Source of the DNA: Burkholderia sp. WSM2230
GTDB taxonomy: Bacteria; Pseudomonadota; Gammaproteobacteria; Burkholderiales; Burkholderiaceae
Assembly (NCBI RefSeq): GCF_000472445.1
Contig: NZ_AXAJ01000001.1
Coordinates: forward strand, 620,643-684,642
Direction of reading: 5' to 3'
Length of the DNA: 64,000 nt
Under the pieces are notes generated by a model, which saw only the letters and a program-made list of their open reading frames with translations, made no database searches and was not told the DNA's origin. Both the position numbers and the translations under genes were made by a program. Numbering within the stretch: position 1 is the stretch's first letter; every line of letters begins with the position of its first letter. This document shows, one piece after another, positions 1 through 8,940 of this stretch.

Positions 1-177
1 GACGAGCAGCGTGCCGTTCTCCGTGCGACTGACGGCGGCGCCAAAGCGCGGCGCATCGTCGACGAGGCGCGTGACGAGACGCTCGCTGAGCGCGTTGACG
101 CTCAGCGCGGCGGCGTCCGCGAGCGGCGGGCGGGCAGGGTCAGGAGTCGCAGTGGATGAAGTCACGGTCGGGCTCAT
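1..177 (-). CDS. mch: methenyl-H4MPT cyclohydrolase, N-terminal part (cut by window edge)
   Basis: Only the first 59 codons are in the window; the gene runs off the left edge. The translation starts MSPTVTSS and continues with LSVNALSERLVTRLVDDAP, the conserved start of methenyl-tetrahydromethanopterin cyclohydrolase. That enzyme opens methenyl-H4MPT to formyl-H4MPT in cytoplasmic formaldehyde oxidation. The ATG at 175-177 lies inside the 3' end of the ATP-grasp gene (38-base overlap), which suggests translational coupling. The neighbours mtdB and RFAP synthase belong to the same pathway, which supports the call. The catalytic part cannot be judged. Confidence 0.85.
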   Translation of the reverse strand, partial: MSPTVTSSTATPDPARPPLADAAALSVNALSERLVTRLVDDAPRFGAAVSRTENGTLLV

Positions 178-1402
178 GAAAGGACGCTTGTAGGGGCGCT
201 TGAAAGGGCACTTGCAGGACCGCTTGCAGCGGCTCCCGGCAGCTTTCGATACGTTGCAGAACCAGCGCGTGCTGCGCGTCCAGTTCGTGCCTAACCGCAT
301 CCACGGAAGGAGCGCGCACGAGCAGCGTGCAGACCGGCTGGCCGGCTTCGATCCACGTGCCGGGCATCGGCACGTCGCGGCAGCGCGGATCGCGCACACA
401 GGCGTCGCTGAAGGCTTGCGACACCGCAAACGGATGCGGCGCGAACAGCACCCGCTGGCCGGCACGGCACGTCGCCGGCGCGGGCTCGGGCGGCAGGCGG
501 CCGCGGCGGCACGCGTCGATATGCGAGGCGACGAGTCCGCGAGGCCATGCATCGGGCGAGGCGGTCTCGTAGAGCGTCATCGTCGACGACGGACGCGTGT
601 TGATTTCGAGCACTTCGAACGACTCGCCGTCGAGCAGAAAGTCGCAGCTATTGATGCCGGCGAGTCCGACACGCGCGCAAAGCGCGGCAATCGCCGCGCG
701 CACACGTATCTCCACGGCGGGCGGCAAGTCGACCGGGCCGATCGATCCGGCATGCACGAAGGGCAGCGTGCCCACGCGGCAGGTAAGTTGTTGCGCGAAG
801 CCGATCACGCGAGCGCTGCCGCGCGCGGCCAGAAAAAGCGCCGACATCGCGCGGCCGCGGCTATGCCGCTGGAAATACGCTTGCGCCGGAATCTCGCGGC
901 CAGCGAGCGTGACGAGCGGCTCCACGTGCGTGCCGCCGCAACCGTCCGCGCGCTTCAGCAGCCAGCCCGGCGCTGCGGCCGGCAAAGTGAAGGCGACCGG
1001 CGGATGCGGAATATCCAGCTCGTCGAGCAGCGCAAAAAAGCGCCGCGGATCGCGCACCTGAGCGCCTGCCTCGACAGACTTGCCGATGAAGCGCGGCAGG
1101 CCGGGCGCGCCGCACAAGCGCGCGACGAACGGCTCGAGCCCGCTGCCGTCGATCCAGCCGATCAGGCCCGGCAGGCGCGCGCTGCGCCCGAGCGCCTCTG
1201 CGAGCCGCGCGGGGTCGATCGACAAGGGACCGCCGCCAATGTCGAACCACAACGCGGCGGCCTCGCGCGTATCGCGGTCGCCGAACACGTCGAGCGCGAC
1301 GACGCGCAAGCCCGCGCGCACGGCGGACTGCGCGAGCATCCGCGCGGACAGTCCCGCCACCGCGACAAAAGGCGCACGCGCTGCAGATGGACGCGAACTC
1401 AT
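140..1402 (-). CDS. ATP-grasp enzyme of the H4MPT gene cluster
   Basis: A 420-residue protein. The N-terminal part has a Rossmann-like stretch (VAVAGLSARMLAQSAVRAG), followed by ATP-grasp features: LLKRADGCGGTHV for nucleotide binding and FEVLEINTRPSST for the metal-binding Glu/Asn end of the fold. ATP-grasp ligases of this type sit in H4MPT clusters of methylotrophic proteobacteria and are thought to help build the cofactor; the exact reaction is not established. The ATG at 1402 is chosen because GGAG lies about 8 bases upstream and the Rossmann strand follows directly. An upstream ATG at 1480 lacks this. It lies between mtdB and mch, overlapping the latter. Confidence 0.75.
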   Translation of the reverse strand: MSSRPSAARAPFVAVAGLSARMLAQSAVRAGLRVVALDVFGDRDTREAAALWFDIGGGPLSIDPARLAEALGRSARLPGLIGWIDGSGLEPFVARLCGAPGLPRFIGKSVEAGAQVRDPRRFFALLDELDIPHPPVAFTLPAAAPGWLLKRADGCGGTHVEPLVTLAGREIPAQAYFQRHSRGRAMSALFLAARGSARVIGFAQQLTCRVGTLPFVHAGSIGPVDLPPAVEIRVRAAIAALCARVGLAGINSCDFLLDGESFEVLEINTRPSSTMTLYETASPDAWPRGLVASHIDACRRGRLPPEPAPATCRAGQRVLFAPHPFAVSQAFSDACVRDPRCRDVPMPGTWIEAGQPVCTLLVRAPSVDAVRHELDAQHALVLQRIESCREPLQAVLQVPFQAPLQASFHEPDRDFIHCDS

Positions 1403-1483
1403 GGTTGCTCCGGCAATACCGTGATGCTGCTTTTGTGGTCCGTCACGCGCGACATGCAATGAACCTTTCGCATGGCGCACCGC

Positions 1484-2437
1484 TCAACCGAGGCCGGCCG
1501 CGACGGCGCGGGCCTCGTCGAACGCCTGCGGAAAACTCAGGTACATGGGCTTGCCGCCGGTGCGCATCCGCGTGAAGAGCCGGTGCTCGACCTGATATTT
1601 GACATTGCCGATGGCGAGCGCGCCGATGCCGATTGCGCCCGCCGCCGTCGACACGCCGTCGATCGGCTTGCCGTCGTTCATCACGTTCACGCCGGCAATG
1701 CCTTCGGGCGGGACCGCGTTGACATCGGCGGCAATCAGCAACTGGCGCGCATGGGCGAGGTCGTCGCGGCTCACCACCTGCACGCCGGCGACGGCGGTCG
1801 CAAGCACGATCTCGGCCTCGGCGAGCATCGCGCGCAGTTCCGCGGAACTCGTGGTGCCCACGCCTTTGGTGACGATCTGGAAGCGCTGATTGAGCTCTTC
1901 GCTCACGCGCGCGGCGCGCGCCGCGTCGGTGTGGCTCGCAATCGACACGTCCGCGCCGAGCGAAGCGGCCATCGCCGCCGCGATGCGCCCGACCGCGCCC
2001 GTGCCGCCGAGAATCAGCACGCGCTTGCCGCCCAGTTCCATGCCGTATGCCTTCGCGAGATGCCGCTCGGCGAGCGCGACGAGCGCGGCGGCGGTCGTGT
2101 AGGCGCCGCTCGGGTCCGCGAACACGGAGACTTCGAACGGCGGCACCATCGCCTTGCGGGCCGTGTCGAGCATGTCGGCGGCGAGCATCACATCGCGTCC
2201 GCCAATGAAGATGCCGGTGCGCGCCACGCCTTTCGGCCCACGCGAAAAGATCGCGTCCTGCGTGAGGTTGCCGACCATGCCCGCGTCGACGTTGCAATAC
2301 GGCACGATGACCTGGTAGCCGGCATCGGCGGCCATGTTGACGTCGAATGGACTCATCTGCGGCGTGGCCGTGAACATGTGCAGAATGTACGGCCTTTCCG
2401 CGGGTTTTTCCGCGAGTTTTTCAGTGGTGTCGGACAT
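1484..2437 (-). CDS. mtdB: NAD(P)-dependent methylene-H4MPT dehydrogenase
   Basis: A 317-residue cytoplasmic enzyme oxidising methylene-H4MPT to methenyl-H4MPT, the step before Mch. Family hallmarks are HMFTATPQMSPFDVNMAADAG near residues 20-40, the dinucleotide-binding GGTGAVG at 144-150, and GVSTAAGAIGIGALAIGN near the C-terminus. Length matches the family. It is the upstream neighbour of the ATP-grasp gene and mch on the same strand, with an 81-base gap, so one transcript is likely. MtdA is the main alternative, but the H4MPT context and overall sequence favour MtdB. Confidence 0.9.
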   Translation of the reverse strand: MSDTTEKLAEKPAERPYILHMFTATPQMSPFDVNMAADAGYQVIVPYCNVDAGMVGNLTQDAIFSRGPKGVARTGIFIGGRDVMLAADMLDTARKAMVPPFEVSVFADPSGAYTTAAALVALAERHLAKAYGMELGGKRVLILGGTGAVGRIAAAMAASLGADVSIASHTDAARAARVSEELNQRFQIVTKGVGTTSSAELRAMLAEAEIVLATAVAGVQVVSRDDLAHARQLLIAADVNAVPPEGIAGVNVMNDGKPIDGVSTAAGAIGIGALAIGNVKYQVEHRLFTRMRTGGKPMYLSFPQAFDEARAVAAGLG

Positions 2438-2534
2438 GGCAGGGGGCTCGTTTCAGTGTCGATGTCGTGGACTGCGCGAGGGAAGAGCCGACACGCGCCG
2501 CGCCGAAGCACAGGTCGCGCAAGTCGCGTGAATA

Positions 2535-2570
2535 GTGTGAATGGCGCCAATGGTGTGAATGGCGCCGGCG
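2535..2570. repeat. two tandem copies of an 18-base unit
   Basis: The 18-mer starting GTGTGAATGGCGCC occurs at 2535-2552 and again at 2553-2570, with only the last bases differing. It lies in the 243-base gap between mtdB and the RFAP-synthase-like gene. It is probably replication slippage; no regulatory role can be read from it. Confidence 0.6.
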
Positions 2571-2680
2571 GGCAGGCCGCGTTTGCGGCGCGGCGCGCCG
2601 AGTGGCCGTCTCGCCAAACACATTGGCGGGCCATTCGTGAGCGGCCCGATGCACGCGCTGCGGCGCGGAGTAAAAGCACT

Positions 2681-3709
2681 TCATGCCGCGTCGATGCATC
2701 GATGCTGCCGCGCCTCGTCCGAGCGCACGGTCGCGCCGCGATTGCGTCCGCTCACGACCGTGCATTCGATATGCGGCATGCCGCGCGTCGCCTCGCGTGC
2801 CGTGGCGAGCGCGCCTTCGGCGTCGCGCGCGCTGCCGACGATCGCAAAGCCCGTCGGTCCCCACGAACTCTGGCCGATGCCCGCGGTGCGCTGCGCGGCC
2901 ACGGCGCGCAGCGCCCGCTCCACGCCCGGGCTCGTGAACACGCCGCCCTGCACGGGCGCGAAATATTCGCCGATGGTCTGCTGCATCTCCGTCAAGCCGT
3001 GCGCGAACGGCACGATGTTGCGCTCGGCGGCGCCCGGCAGGATTTTCATCAGCACGAGGTGGCACAGATGCGCGGCGAGCCTCTGCGGAAACGGCGAGAG
3101 GGCCGCAAGGCTGCGCCGCTCCTGTGAGCCGTGCAGACCTTCGCGGGCAGTGTCGCTGACGAGCAGCACGCGCCAGTTCTCCGGAAACGGCTGGCGCGCA
3201 AGCAGCGGCGGCACGCCTTGACGCAGATCGCCGGAAGGTCCGCCGTCCACCAGCAGGCCGCCGGAATCGAAGCCGAGCACGCCGATTCCCGAGCGCGCGC
3301 CGCGGCCGAGCAGGCCTGCCAGTTCGGCGGTCGTCGCGACATGGCCGAGCAGCCGTACGAACGACATGCCGACTGCGAGCGAGAGTTGCGTGCCCGAGCC
3401 GAGCCCGCAGTGCGCGCGCGGTGTCTGCGTGACCTCGATCGCGACGGGCGTGGGATCGTAAGCAGCATGCAGTTGCGCGAGACAGACCGCGATGCGCTCG
3501 CGTTCCGCATCCGTTATTACGCCGCCGATGGTGTCGCGCTCGGCGAGCCGCGCTTCGACACGAGTGCCGCTGCCGTCGATCACGAGTCCGACACTGCCGA
3601 ATGCGCGCCCGAGCGACGCGTTCGGATCGAGAAAGCCAAGATGCAGGCGCGCGGGGGCATCGACGGTTACCGCGGCGTCAGACGGAAGGCGGCGAACGTG
3701 AAGCTGCAT
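2681..3709 (-). CDS. beta-ribofuranosylaminobenzene 5'-phosphate synthase homologue
   Basis: A 342-residue GHMP-kinase-fold protein. It has the N-terminal VDAPARLHLGFLDPN and the glycine-rich GLGSGT (residues 102-107), both typical of RFAP synthases. These join 4-aminobenzoate (or 4-hydroxybenzoate) to PRPP with loss of CO2 and pyrophosphate in the first committed step of methanopterin synthesis. SGIGVLGFDSGGLLVDGG and GQSSWGPTGFAI are further family blocks. The ATG at 3709 is preferred because AGGA lies 8 bases upstream; longer starts add an Arg-rich tail without family similarity. It is the third H4MPT gene in this minus-strand group. Confidence 0.85.
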   Translation of the reverse strand: MQLHVRRLPSDAAVTVDAPARLHLGFLDPNASLGRAFGSVGLVIDGSGTRVEARLAERDTIGGVITDAERERIAVCLAQLHAAYDPTPVAIEVTQTPRAHCGLGSGTQLSLAVGMSFVRLLGHVATTAELAGLLGRGARSGIGVLGFDSGGLLVDGGPSGDLRQGVPPLLARQPFPENWRVLLVSDTAREGLHGSQERRSLAALSPFPQRLAAHLCHLVLMKILPGAAERNIVPFAHGLTEMQQTIGEYFAPVQGGVFTSPGVERALRAVAAQRTAGIGQSSWGPTGFAIVGSARDAEGALATAREATRGMPHIECTVVSGRNRGATVRSDEARQHRCIDAA

Positions 3710-3857
3710 CGCGAGTGTCCTTGTTCGTGCGTGACTCGATGTGGCTCGCGCAGGATGAGCCGCAAGCACCGCACCGCCGGCGGATGTGCGATCACGCGGC
3801 AGGCGGCGCACGACGTCAAGCGAAAGCCGTACCAGGGCCGTCGCGCGATGCGCCGCG

Positions 3858-4265
3858 TCAGCCGTTCTCCGCTGCCTGCGACGGCTTCGCCGCGTCGTAC
3901 TTGATATAGCGGAAACGCTGGTCGTCGCCCGGCGTGCCTTCCAGTGGACTGCCTTCCGCCGCCGGCTGCCACTGGATAAACGACTCTATCTTGCTGGCGA
4001 GCGCGAAGTCCTTGTCGGTGATGCCCTTTGCCGAATGCGTCTTGAGCTTCACGATCACAAATGCATAGGAGACCGTCAGATCGGGGTGATGCCACGCGGC
4101 CTCCGCGAGATGGCCCACTGCGTTCACCACCATCAAGGTTCCTTTCCAGCCTTCCGTGCGGTATTTGCGCCGCAGCCAGCCGTCCTCGAGATACCAGTGC
4201 TGTAGCGGACCGACGAGACGCTGCTGGATCTCGTCGTCGGAATAGACCTTTTCTGTGCTTGCCAT
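3858..4265 (-). CDS. pterin-4a-carbinolamine dehydratase-like protein
   Basis: A 135-residue protein carrying the complete PCD active-site pattern: Glu-x3-His-His-Pro, Tyr six residues later, then x9-His and x8-Asp (from EAAWHHPDL to KTHSAKGITDKD). PCD normally dehydrates 4a-hydroxytetrahydrobiopterin after phenylalanine hydroxylase. No phhA is nearby; instead the gene leads the H4MPT-biosynthesis group, so a role in methanopterin or other pterin chemistry is more likely (inference). The start at 4265 has GGAG 8 bases upstream. It carries an unusual C-terminal tail after residue 100, rich in Gly/Pro. Confidence 0.8.
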   Translation of the reverse strand: MASTEKVYSDDEIQQRLVGPLQHWYLEDGWLRRKYRTEGWKGTLMVVNAVGHLAEAAWHHPDLTVSYAFVIVKLKTHSAKGITDKDFALASKIESFIQWQPAAEGSPLEGTPGDDQRFRYIKYDAAKPSQAAENG

Positions 4266-4774
4266 GATCGCTGCTCCGCGAATGTTGGATCGATCGGGAA
4301 ACCTCATGTTGCGCTGCAATTGATGCACCACGCGACTGGCCCGGGCCTCAGTCTCGCGGCGCAGCGGCCGGTACGCGGCGTGCCTCGGGACGGACACGCT
4401 TCGTATCGGACCATGACACAGTATGTTCCACATGCCGCGATTGCGTGGTGTCACGGCGTGACACCGTTGCTTCGCAACGCTCGTCATGACCGTTCGATGT
4501 ACGCGCCATGCGTCGATGCCGGTCGTGCCCGGCGCGCGGCGCGCGGCGCGGTGCGCCGTGTCCACGCGGCGTTTGCCTGCCGTGTTGTGGCGGCGGGGCG
4601 GGCTGCGCCGCTGCCCCACCGGCATGGAATATGCGTTGGCCGACATGCGCCGCGAAACCCGACAACGATTGGGAATGGCGCTGATCGTTACCCTGCTCCG
4701 TGGAGGCGCGCCCGGTGCGACGAGGTAGCGTGGGTCATTCGTGAGTTGAACAGCAAGACCATTCTGGAGGAGAC
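4266..4774. promoter_or_regulatory. divergent control region between H4MPT genes and xoxF
   Basis: About 510 bases without a credible gene separate the minus-strand H4MPT group from the plus-strand xox operon. The region must hold the promoters of both. It contains the paired inverted repeats listed separately and, at its right end, a strong GGAGGAGA ribosome site for xoxF. No clear sigma-70 boxes were identified. Confidence 0.5.
4447..4479. promoter_or_regulatory. two abutting perfect inverted repeats upstream of xoxF
   Basis: GGTGTCAC at 4447-4454 and GTGACACC at 4458-4465 form a perfect 8-3-8 palindrome. A second perfect palindrome, CGTTGC-ttc-GCAACG, shares its first base and runs 4465-4479. 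They lie about 295 bases upstream of xoxF. The first looks like a dimeric regulator site; the second could be a further half-site pair or a small hairpin. Which regulator binds is unknown. Confidence 0.4.
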
Positions 4775-6592
4775 ATGAACTTACGCACCACGGTTCTTGG
4801 GCTCGCGATCCTCGCGTCGGCAGCCTTGAGCTCTATCGTTGCACAGGCCGATTCGCAGCTCGACGGGCTCATGAAAAGTCCGTCGAACTGGGCGGCGCAG
4901 GCGGGCGACTATGCGAATCACCGCTACAGTCCACTCAAGCAGATCAACGAAAACAACGTCGGCAAACTTCAGGTCGCATGGACCATGTCGACCGGCGTGC
5001 TGCGCGGCCATGAAGGCGCGCCGCTCGTGATCGGCGACACCATGTATATCCACTCGCCGTTCCCTAACAAGGTGATAGCGATCAACCTCAAGGATCAGAC
5101 TTTCATCTGGCAGTACCAGCCGAAGCAGGACGATTCGGTTGTCTCCGTGATGTGCTGCGACACGGTCAATCGCGGGCTGGCTTATGGCGACGGCAAGATC
5201 TTCCTGCAACAGGCCGACACCAAACTCGTCGCGTTGGACGCAAAAACAGGCGACGTGGTGTGGAGCGCGCAGAACGGCAATCCGAAGGCCGGCGAAACCA
5301 ACACGAATGCGCCGCACGTATTCGGCGACAAGGTGCTGACCGGCATCTCGGGCGGCGAGTTCGGCGTGCGTGGACGCCTGATCGCCTATGACATCAAGAC
5401 CGGCAAGCCGGTCTGGACCGCCTACAGCACCGGTCCGGACAAGGACATGCTGATGGACCCCGACAAGACGACGACCTACGCCGACGGCAAGATGGTGCCG
5501 GTGGGCGCGGACTCGTCGCTGAAGTCGTGGAAGGGCGATCAGTGGAAGCTGGGCGGCGGCACCACGTGGGGCTGGTATGCGTGGGATCCGAAGCTCAACC
5601 TTGTCTACTACGGCACGGGCAATCCGGGCACGTGGAACCCGACGCAACGTCCGGGCGACAACAAGTGGTCGATGTCGATCTTCGCGCGCGATCTGAATAC
5701 CGGCATGGCGAAGTGGGTCTATCAGATGACGCCGCATGACGAGTGGGACTACGACGGCGTCAACGAAATGATCCTGTCGGACCTGACGATCGACGGCAAG
5801 AAGGTGCCCGCCATCGTTCACTTCGACCGCAACGGTTTCGGCTACACGTTGAACCGCGAGAGCGGCCAACTGCTGGTTGCGCAGAAGTACGATCCGGCCG
5901 TGAACTGGGCCGACAGCGTCGACCTGAAGAGCGGCAAGCCGATTCGCAACGCGGCGTATTCGACGCAGGCAGCGGGCTCGGATCACAACGTGAAGGGCAT
6001 CTGTCCGGCGGCGCTCGGCTCGAAGGATCAGCAGCCCGCGGCGTTCGACCCGAACTCGAGCCTCTTCCTCGTGCCGACCAATCACGTCTGCATGGACTAC
6101 GAGCCGTTCGATGTCGACTACGTGTCGGGTCAGCCGTATGTGGGCGCGACGCTGTCCATGTATCCGGGTCCGAACGAGAACAAGGCGATGGGCAATTTCA
6201 TCGCGTGGGATGCGGCCAAAGGCAAGATCGTCTGGTCCAAGCCGGAGAAGTTCTCGGTGTGGTCGGGCGCACTCGCCACCGCCGGCGGCATCGCGTTCTA
6301 CGGCACGCTCGAAGGCTACCTGAAGGCAGTCCGAATCAAGGACGGCAAGGAACTGTGGCGCTTCAAGACGCCGTCCGGGATTATCGGCAACGTGTTCACG
6401 TATCAGTATCAGGGTAAGCAGTACGTGGGCGTGTACTCGGGCATTGGCGGCTGGGCCGGCATCGGCATGGCGGCAGGACTCGAGAAGTCGACGGAAGGTC
6501 TGGGCGCGGTGGGCGGTTATCGCGAGCTCGCCAAGTACACGGCGCTCGGCGGCACGCTGTTCGTGTTCGCCATTCCGGGTGGCAACGGCTAA
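4775..6592 (+). CDS. xoxF: lanthanide-type PQQ methanol dehydrogenase XoxF
   Basis: A 605-residue periplasmic quinoprotein with a Sec signal (residues 1 to about 25, ending VAQA) that oxidises methanol using PQQ and a rare-earth ion. Visible hallmarks are the vicinal Cys127-Cys128 disulfide pair (VMCCD) and the block [11 protein letters not shown] with catalytic Asp325 and the extra metal-ligand Asp327. Calcium-dependent MxaF has Ala at the latter place, so this is an XoxF. Beta-propeller tryptophan blocks such as [18 protein letters not shown] are also present. The ATG has GGAGGAGA directly upstream. It is followed by xoxG and xoxJ on the same strand. No mxaI small subunit is present in the window. 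Confidence 0.95.
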   Translation: MNLRTTVLGLAILASAALSSIVAQADSQLDGLMKSPSNWAAQAGDYANHRYSPLKQINENNVGKLQVAWTMSTGVLRGHEGAPLVIGDTMYIHSPFPNKVIAINLKDQTFIWQYQPKQDDSVVSVMCCDTVNRGLAYGDGKIFLQQADTKLVALDAKTGDVVWSAQNGNPKAGETNTNAPHVFGDKVLTGISGGEFGVRGRLIAYDIKTGKPVWTAYSTGPDKDMLMDPDKTTTYADGKMVPVGADSSLKSWKGDQWKLGGGTTWGWYAWDPKLNLVYYGTGNPGTWNPTQRPGDNKWSMSIFARDLNTGMAKWVYQMTPHDEWDYDGVNEMILSDLTIDGKKVPAIVHFDRNGFGYTLNRESGQLLVAQKYDPAVNWADSVDLKSGKPIRNAAYSTQAAGSDHNVKGICPAALGSKDQQPAAFDPNSSLFLVPTNHVCMDYEPFDVDYVSGQPYVGATLSMYPGPNENKAMGNFIAWDAAKGKIVWSKPEKFSVWSGALATAGGIAFYGTLEGYLKAVRIKDGKELWRFKTPSGIIGNVFTYQYQGKQYVGVYSGIGGWAGIGMAAGLEKSTEGLGAVGGYRELAKYTALGGTLFVFAIPGGNG

Positions 6593-6683
6593 CAGCCAAT
6601 TTTGGAGTCATGGGATCCGCGCCCTCGCCATGCGTCGACGAAACGCAGCGAGGCGCGGCCCTACCTTGAGGAGACATCTGCAT

Positions 6684-7103
6684 ATGAAAGGCCGATCATT
6701 CTTGTTGCGGGCGGCGCTGCCCGTCCTTTTTGTCGTGCTGCCTGTCACGTACGCCCAGACCAATCCCGCGATTGCCCAGGTGGCGTACAAGGTGGTCGAC
6801 GGCAGCAAGGTGGACAGCAACACGTTGCAAGGGTGGAAGACCTGGCGCGCGCTTGCCTGTGAGCGCTGCCACGGCGCGCAGCAGCAGGGCATGGTGGGAC
6901 CGTCGCTCGTCGAGGCGTTCAAGACGCTCGACAAGAACGAGTTCCATCGCACGGTATTCGGCGGGCGGGTCGACAAGGGCATGCCCGACTTCAGTTCCAG
7001 CCAGATGATGCAAAAGAACTGGGAGAACCTTTACGCCTATCTGAAAGGGCGTTCGGACGGGCAGATCAAGCCCGGCGATCTGCAGGCCATCGACGCGAAA
7101 TAA
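6684..7103 (+). CDS. xoxG: c-type cytochrome, XoxF electron acceptor
   Basis: A 139-residue exported monohaem cytochrome. It has a signal peptide (to about residue 24, VTYAQ), the haem-binding CERCH at residues 59-63, and a likely axial Met100 in DKGMPDF. Its position immediately after xoxF identifies it as the cytochrome cL-type acceptor that takes electrons from reduced PQQ. The start at 6684 is chosen over earlier in-frame ATGs because the signal peptide begins there and GAGGAG lies upstream. The 91-base gap after xoxF shows no terminator. Confidence 0.88.
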   Translation: MKGRSFLLRAALPVLFVVLPVTYAQTNPAIAQVAYKVVDGSKVDSNTLQGWKTWRALACERCHGAQQQGMVGPSLVEAFKTLDKNEFHRTVFGGRVDKGMPDFSSSQMMQKNWENLYAYLKGRSDGQIKPGDLQAIDAK

Positions 7104-7133
7104 CGGCGGCGGCTCTACTTCAGGAGGTGCTCG

Positions 7134-8045
7134 ATGCGTCATCGCAAATCAATGCACGCGCATGCCGCGCTGGTGACAGGCGCGCTGTGCTACGCGGCGC
7201 TCGCAAGCGGCGCGGTACGCGCCCAGGGTGAGGTGCTGCCCAACAACGACGGCGCCGACGGCGTGCTGCGGGTCTGCGCGGACCCGAACAACATGCCGCT
7301 CTCGAACAACAAGGGCGAGGGCTACGAGAACCGCATCGCGAGCCAGATGGCGAGCGACTTCGGCTACAAGCTCGAATACACCTATTTTCCGCAGCGCATG
7401 GGCTTCGTGCGCCACACGCTGCGCGAGAAGGTGCCTGAGACGGGCGCTTATAAATGCGATCTGATCATCGGCGTGCCGAAAGGCTACGACCTGACCTCGA
7501 CCACGCAGCCGTATCTGCGCTCCACTTATGCGATGGTGTTCAAGAAGCGGCCCGAGCTTGCCGGCATCAACACGCCGGACGATCTGCTCAAGCTGCCGCC
7601 GGACCAGTTGCACAAGCTGCGCTTTGGCATCTTCACGCAGACACCTGCTGTCGACTGGCTGCTCGGTCATAACCTGATCGATCAGGCCGTGTCGTATCAG
7701 GTGCAAAGCGGCGATCCGCAGGAATATCCCGGCCAGATGATCGAACGCGATCTGCAGGCGGGCAATGTCGACGTGGTGTTCCTGTGGGGGCCGATTGCCG
7801 GCTACTTCGCAAAGCGCTCGGGCGATTCGGTGAAGCTCGTGCCGTTCCCGGCTACGCCTGGCATCCGTTTCGACTATACGATTTCGATGGGCGTGCGCTA
7901 CGGCGAGAAAGCGTGGAAGGACAAGGTCGATCAATGGATCGGCGCGAATCACGACAAGATCGACCGCATTCTCACCAGCTATGAAGTGCCGCTTCTGAAA
8001 CCCGTCGACGCACCGGCGGGCAAACCCGCGGACGCTTCGCCATGA
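7134..8045 (+). CDS. xoxJ: periplasmic solute-binding-like protein XoxJ
   Basis: A 303-residue exported protein of the quinoprotein-dehydrogenase-associated binding-protein family (MxaJ/XoxJ). The mature part opens LRVCADPNNMPLSNNKGEGYENRIA, the family signature, and continues YFPQRMGFVRHTLR. XoxJ is required for methanol dehydrogenase function; proposals include help in activating or maturing XoxF. No ABC permease or ATPase is nearby, so it is not a transport component. It has a good AGGAGG site 30 bases after xoxG, and its stop overlaps the next start (ATGA). Confidence 0.9.
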   Translation: MRHRKSMHAHAALVTGALCYAALASGAVRAQGEVLPNNDGADGVLRVCADPNNMPLSNNKGEGYENRIASQMASDFGYKLEYTYFPQRMGFVRHTLREKVPETGAYKCDLIIGVPKGYDLTSTTQPYLRSTYAMVFKKRPELAGINTPDDLLKLPPDQLHKLRFGIFTQTPAVDWLLGHNLIDQAVSYQVQSGDPQEYPGQMIERDLQAGNVDVVFLWGPIAGYFAKRSGDSVKLVPFPATPGIRFDYTISMGVRYGEKAWKDKVDQWIGANHDKIDRILTSYEVPLLKPVDAPAGKPADASP

Positions 8046-8929
8046 CGGCATTGCGCGGCGATTCGGGCCGCGGAGGGCGGCGCATGCTCGCGGCGTGCGC
8101 CGCGAGCTTCGCATGCGTGACAGGCGGTGCGCGCGTGGTGGGCGCGATTGGCGCTGTGGCCGTAACAGGCGTGATCGGCGTGATGGGCGTAATGGGCCTG
8201 ATCGGCATGAGCGGAGTCGCGGCCAATGTGCAGGCGGCCGCGCCCGCGCCAGGCACCGGCGATATTTCGCCCGCCGAACGGCTCATCTTTACGACAGACC
8301 ATCTGCACGGCATCGCGCAGCAAACCGAGCTCGACTACGCGCTGCTGAGTTCGGACCCGCCCGCGCACGGCAGCGATACCGTCAAGGTTCTGGTGACGAG
8401 TCCCGACAACGCAAAAGGCGACGCCCAGGTGTCCGATCACACCGGCGCGGTGCCGTTGCCGAACGGCGGCTTGCAGTGCAATCCCGTGATCATCTACTTT
8501 CTCGAGCGCGACATTGCAGAGATGGAGCAGTTGACGGGCGGCAAGCGCCGCTATTTCCAGCAGCGTGTGCGGCTCGCGCTCGCTGCCGGGCCGAAGATCG
8601 AAACGGTGACGAGCCAGATCGACGGCAAGCCGGTGAAAGCGCAGCAGATCGTCGTGCAGCCGTTTCTCGACGATCCCAACGCCGAGCGTTTTGCGCAGTA
8701 CACAGGCAAGCGTTATACGTTTGTGATTGCGAATACGGTGCCGGGCCAGGTCGCGCTGATCCGCACCGACGTGCCGGGCGCGAACAACGATTTCGCGCAT
8801 CCGCTGCAAAGCCGCACGCTCAGCTTTCAGGCGGTGTTGCGCAAGCTGCCCCCGGGGAATGCACCGAACGCGCCGCCTTCGCCGAACGAGCCCGTCAAGC
8901 CTTCCAACGCGCCGCGCGCGAGCCGGTAG
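8042..8929 (+). CDS. exported protein of unknown function in the xox operon
   Basis: A 295-residue protein not recognised as a known family. The start overlaps the xoxJ stop, so it is translationally coupled and very likely works with XoxF. Residues about 15-75 are a long hydrophobic stretch that includes a repetitive GVIGVMGVMGLIGM segment before an AAAPAPGTGDIS boundary; this may be a membrane anchor or a long signal. The C-terminal domain (from about residue 75) has mixed alpha/beta character with FTTDHLHGIAQQTELDYALL and GGLQCNPVIIYFLERDI. The tail is Pro/Ala-rich. A periplasmic accessory role is inferred only from position. Confidence 0.7.
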   Translation: MTALRGDSGRGGRRMLAACAASFACVTGGARVVGAIGAVAVTGVIGVMGVMGLIGMSGVAANVQAAAPAPGTGDISPAERLIFTTDHLHGIAQQTELDYALLSSDPPAHGSDTVKVLVTSPDNAKGDAQVSDHTGAVPLPNGGLQCNPVIIYFLERDIAEMEQLTGGKRRYFQQRVRLALAAGPKIETVTSQIDGKPVKAQQIVVQPFLDDPNAERFAQYTGKRYTFVIANTVPGQVALIRTDVPGANNDFAHPLQSRTLSFQAVLRKLPPGNAPNAPPSPNEPVKPSNAPRASR

Positions 8930-8940
8930 CGGGCGCGGCC

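Noticed and set aside
200..1462. 420-codon plus-strand frame opposite the ATP-grasp gene
   Set aside because: Composition is that of a mirror frame; the minus-strand ATP-grasp motifs and overlap with mch decide the strand.
4781..6085. 434-codon open frame antisense to xoxF
   Set aside because: No motifs or ribosome site; xoxF on the other strand is unambiguous.
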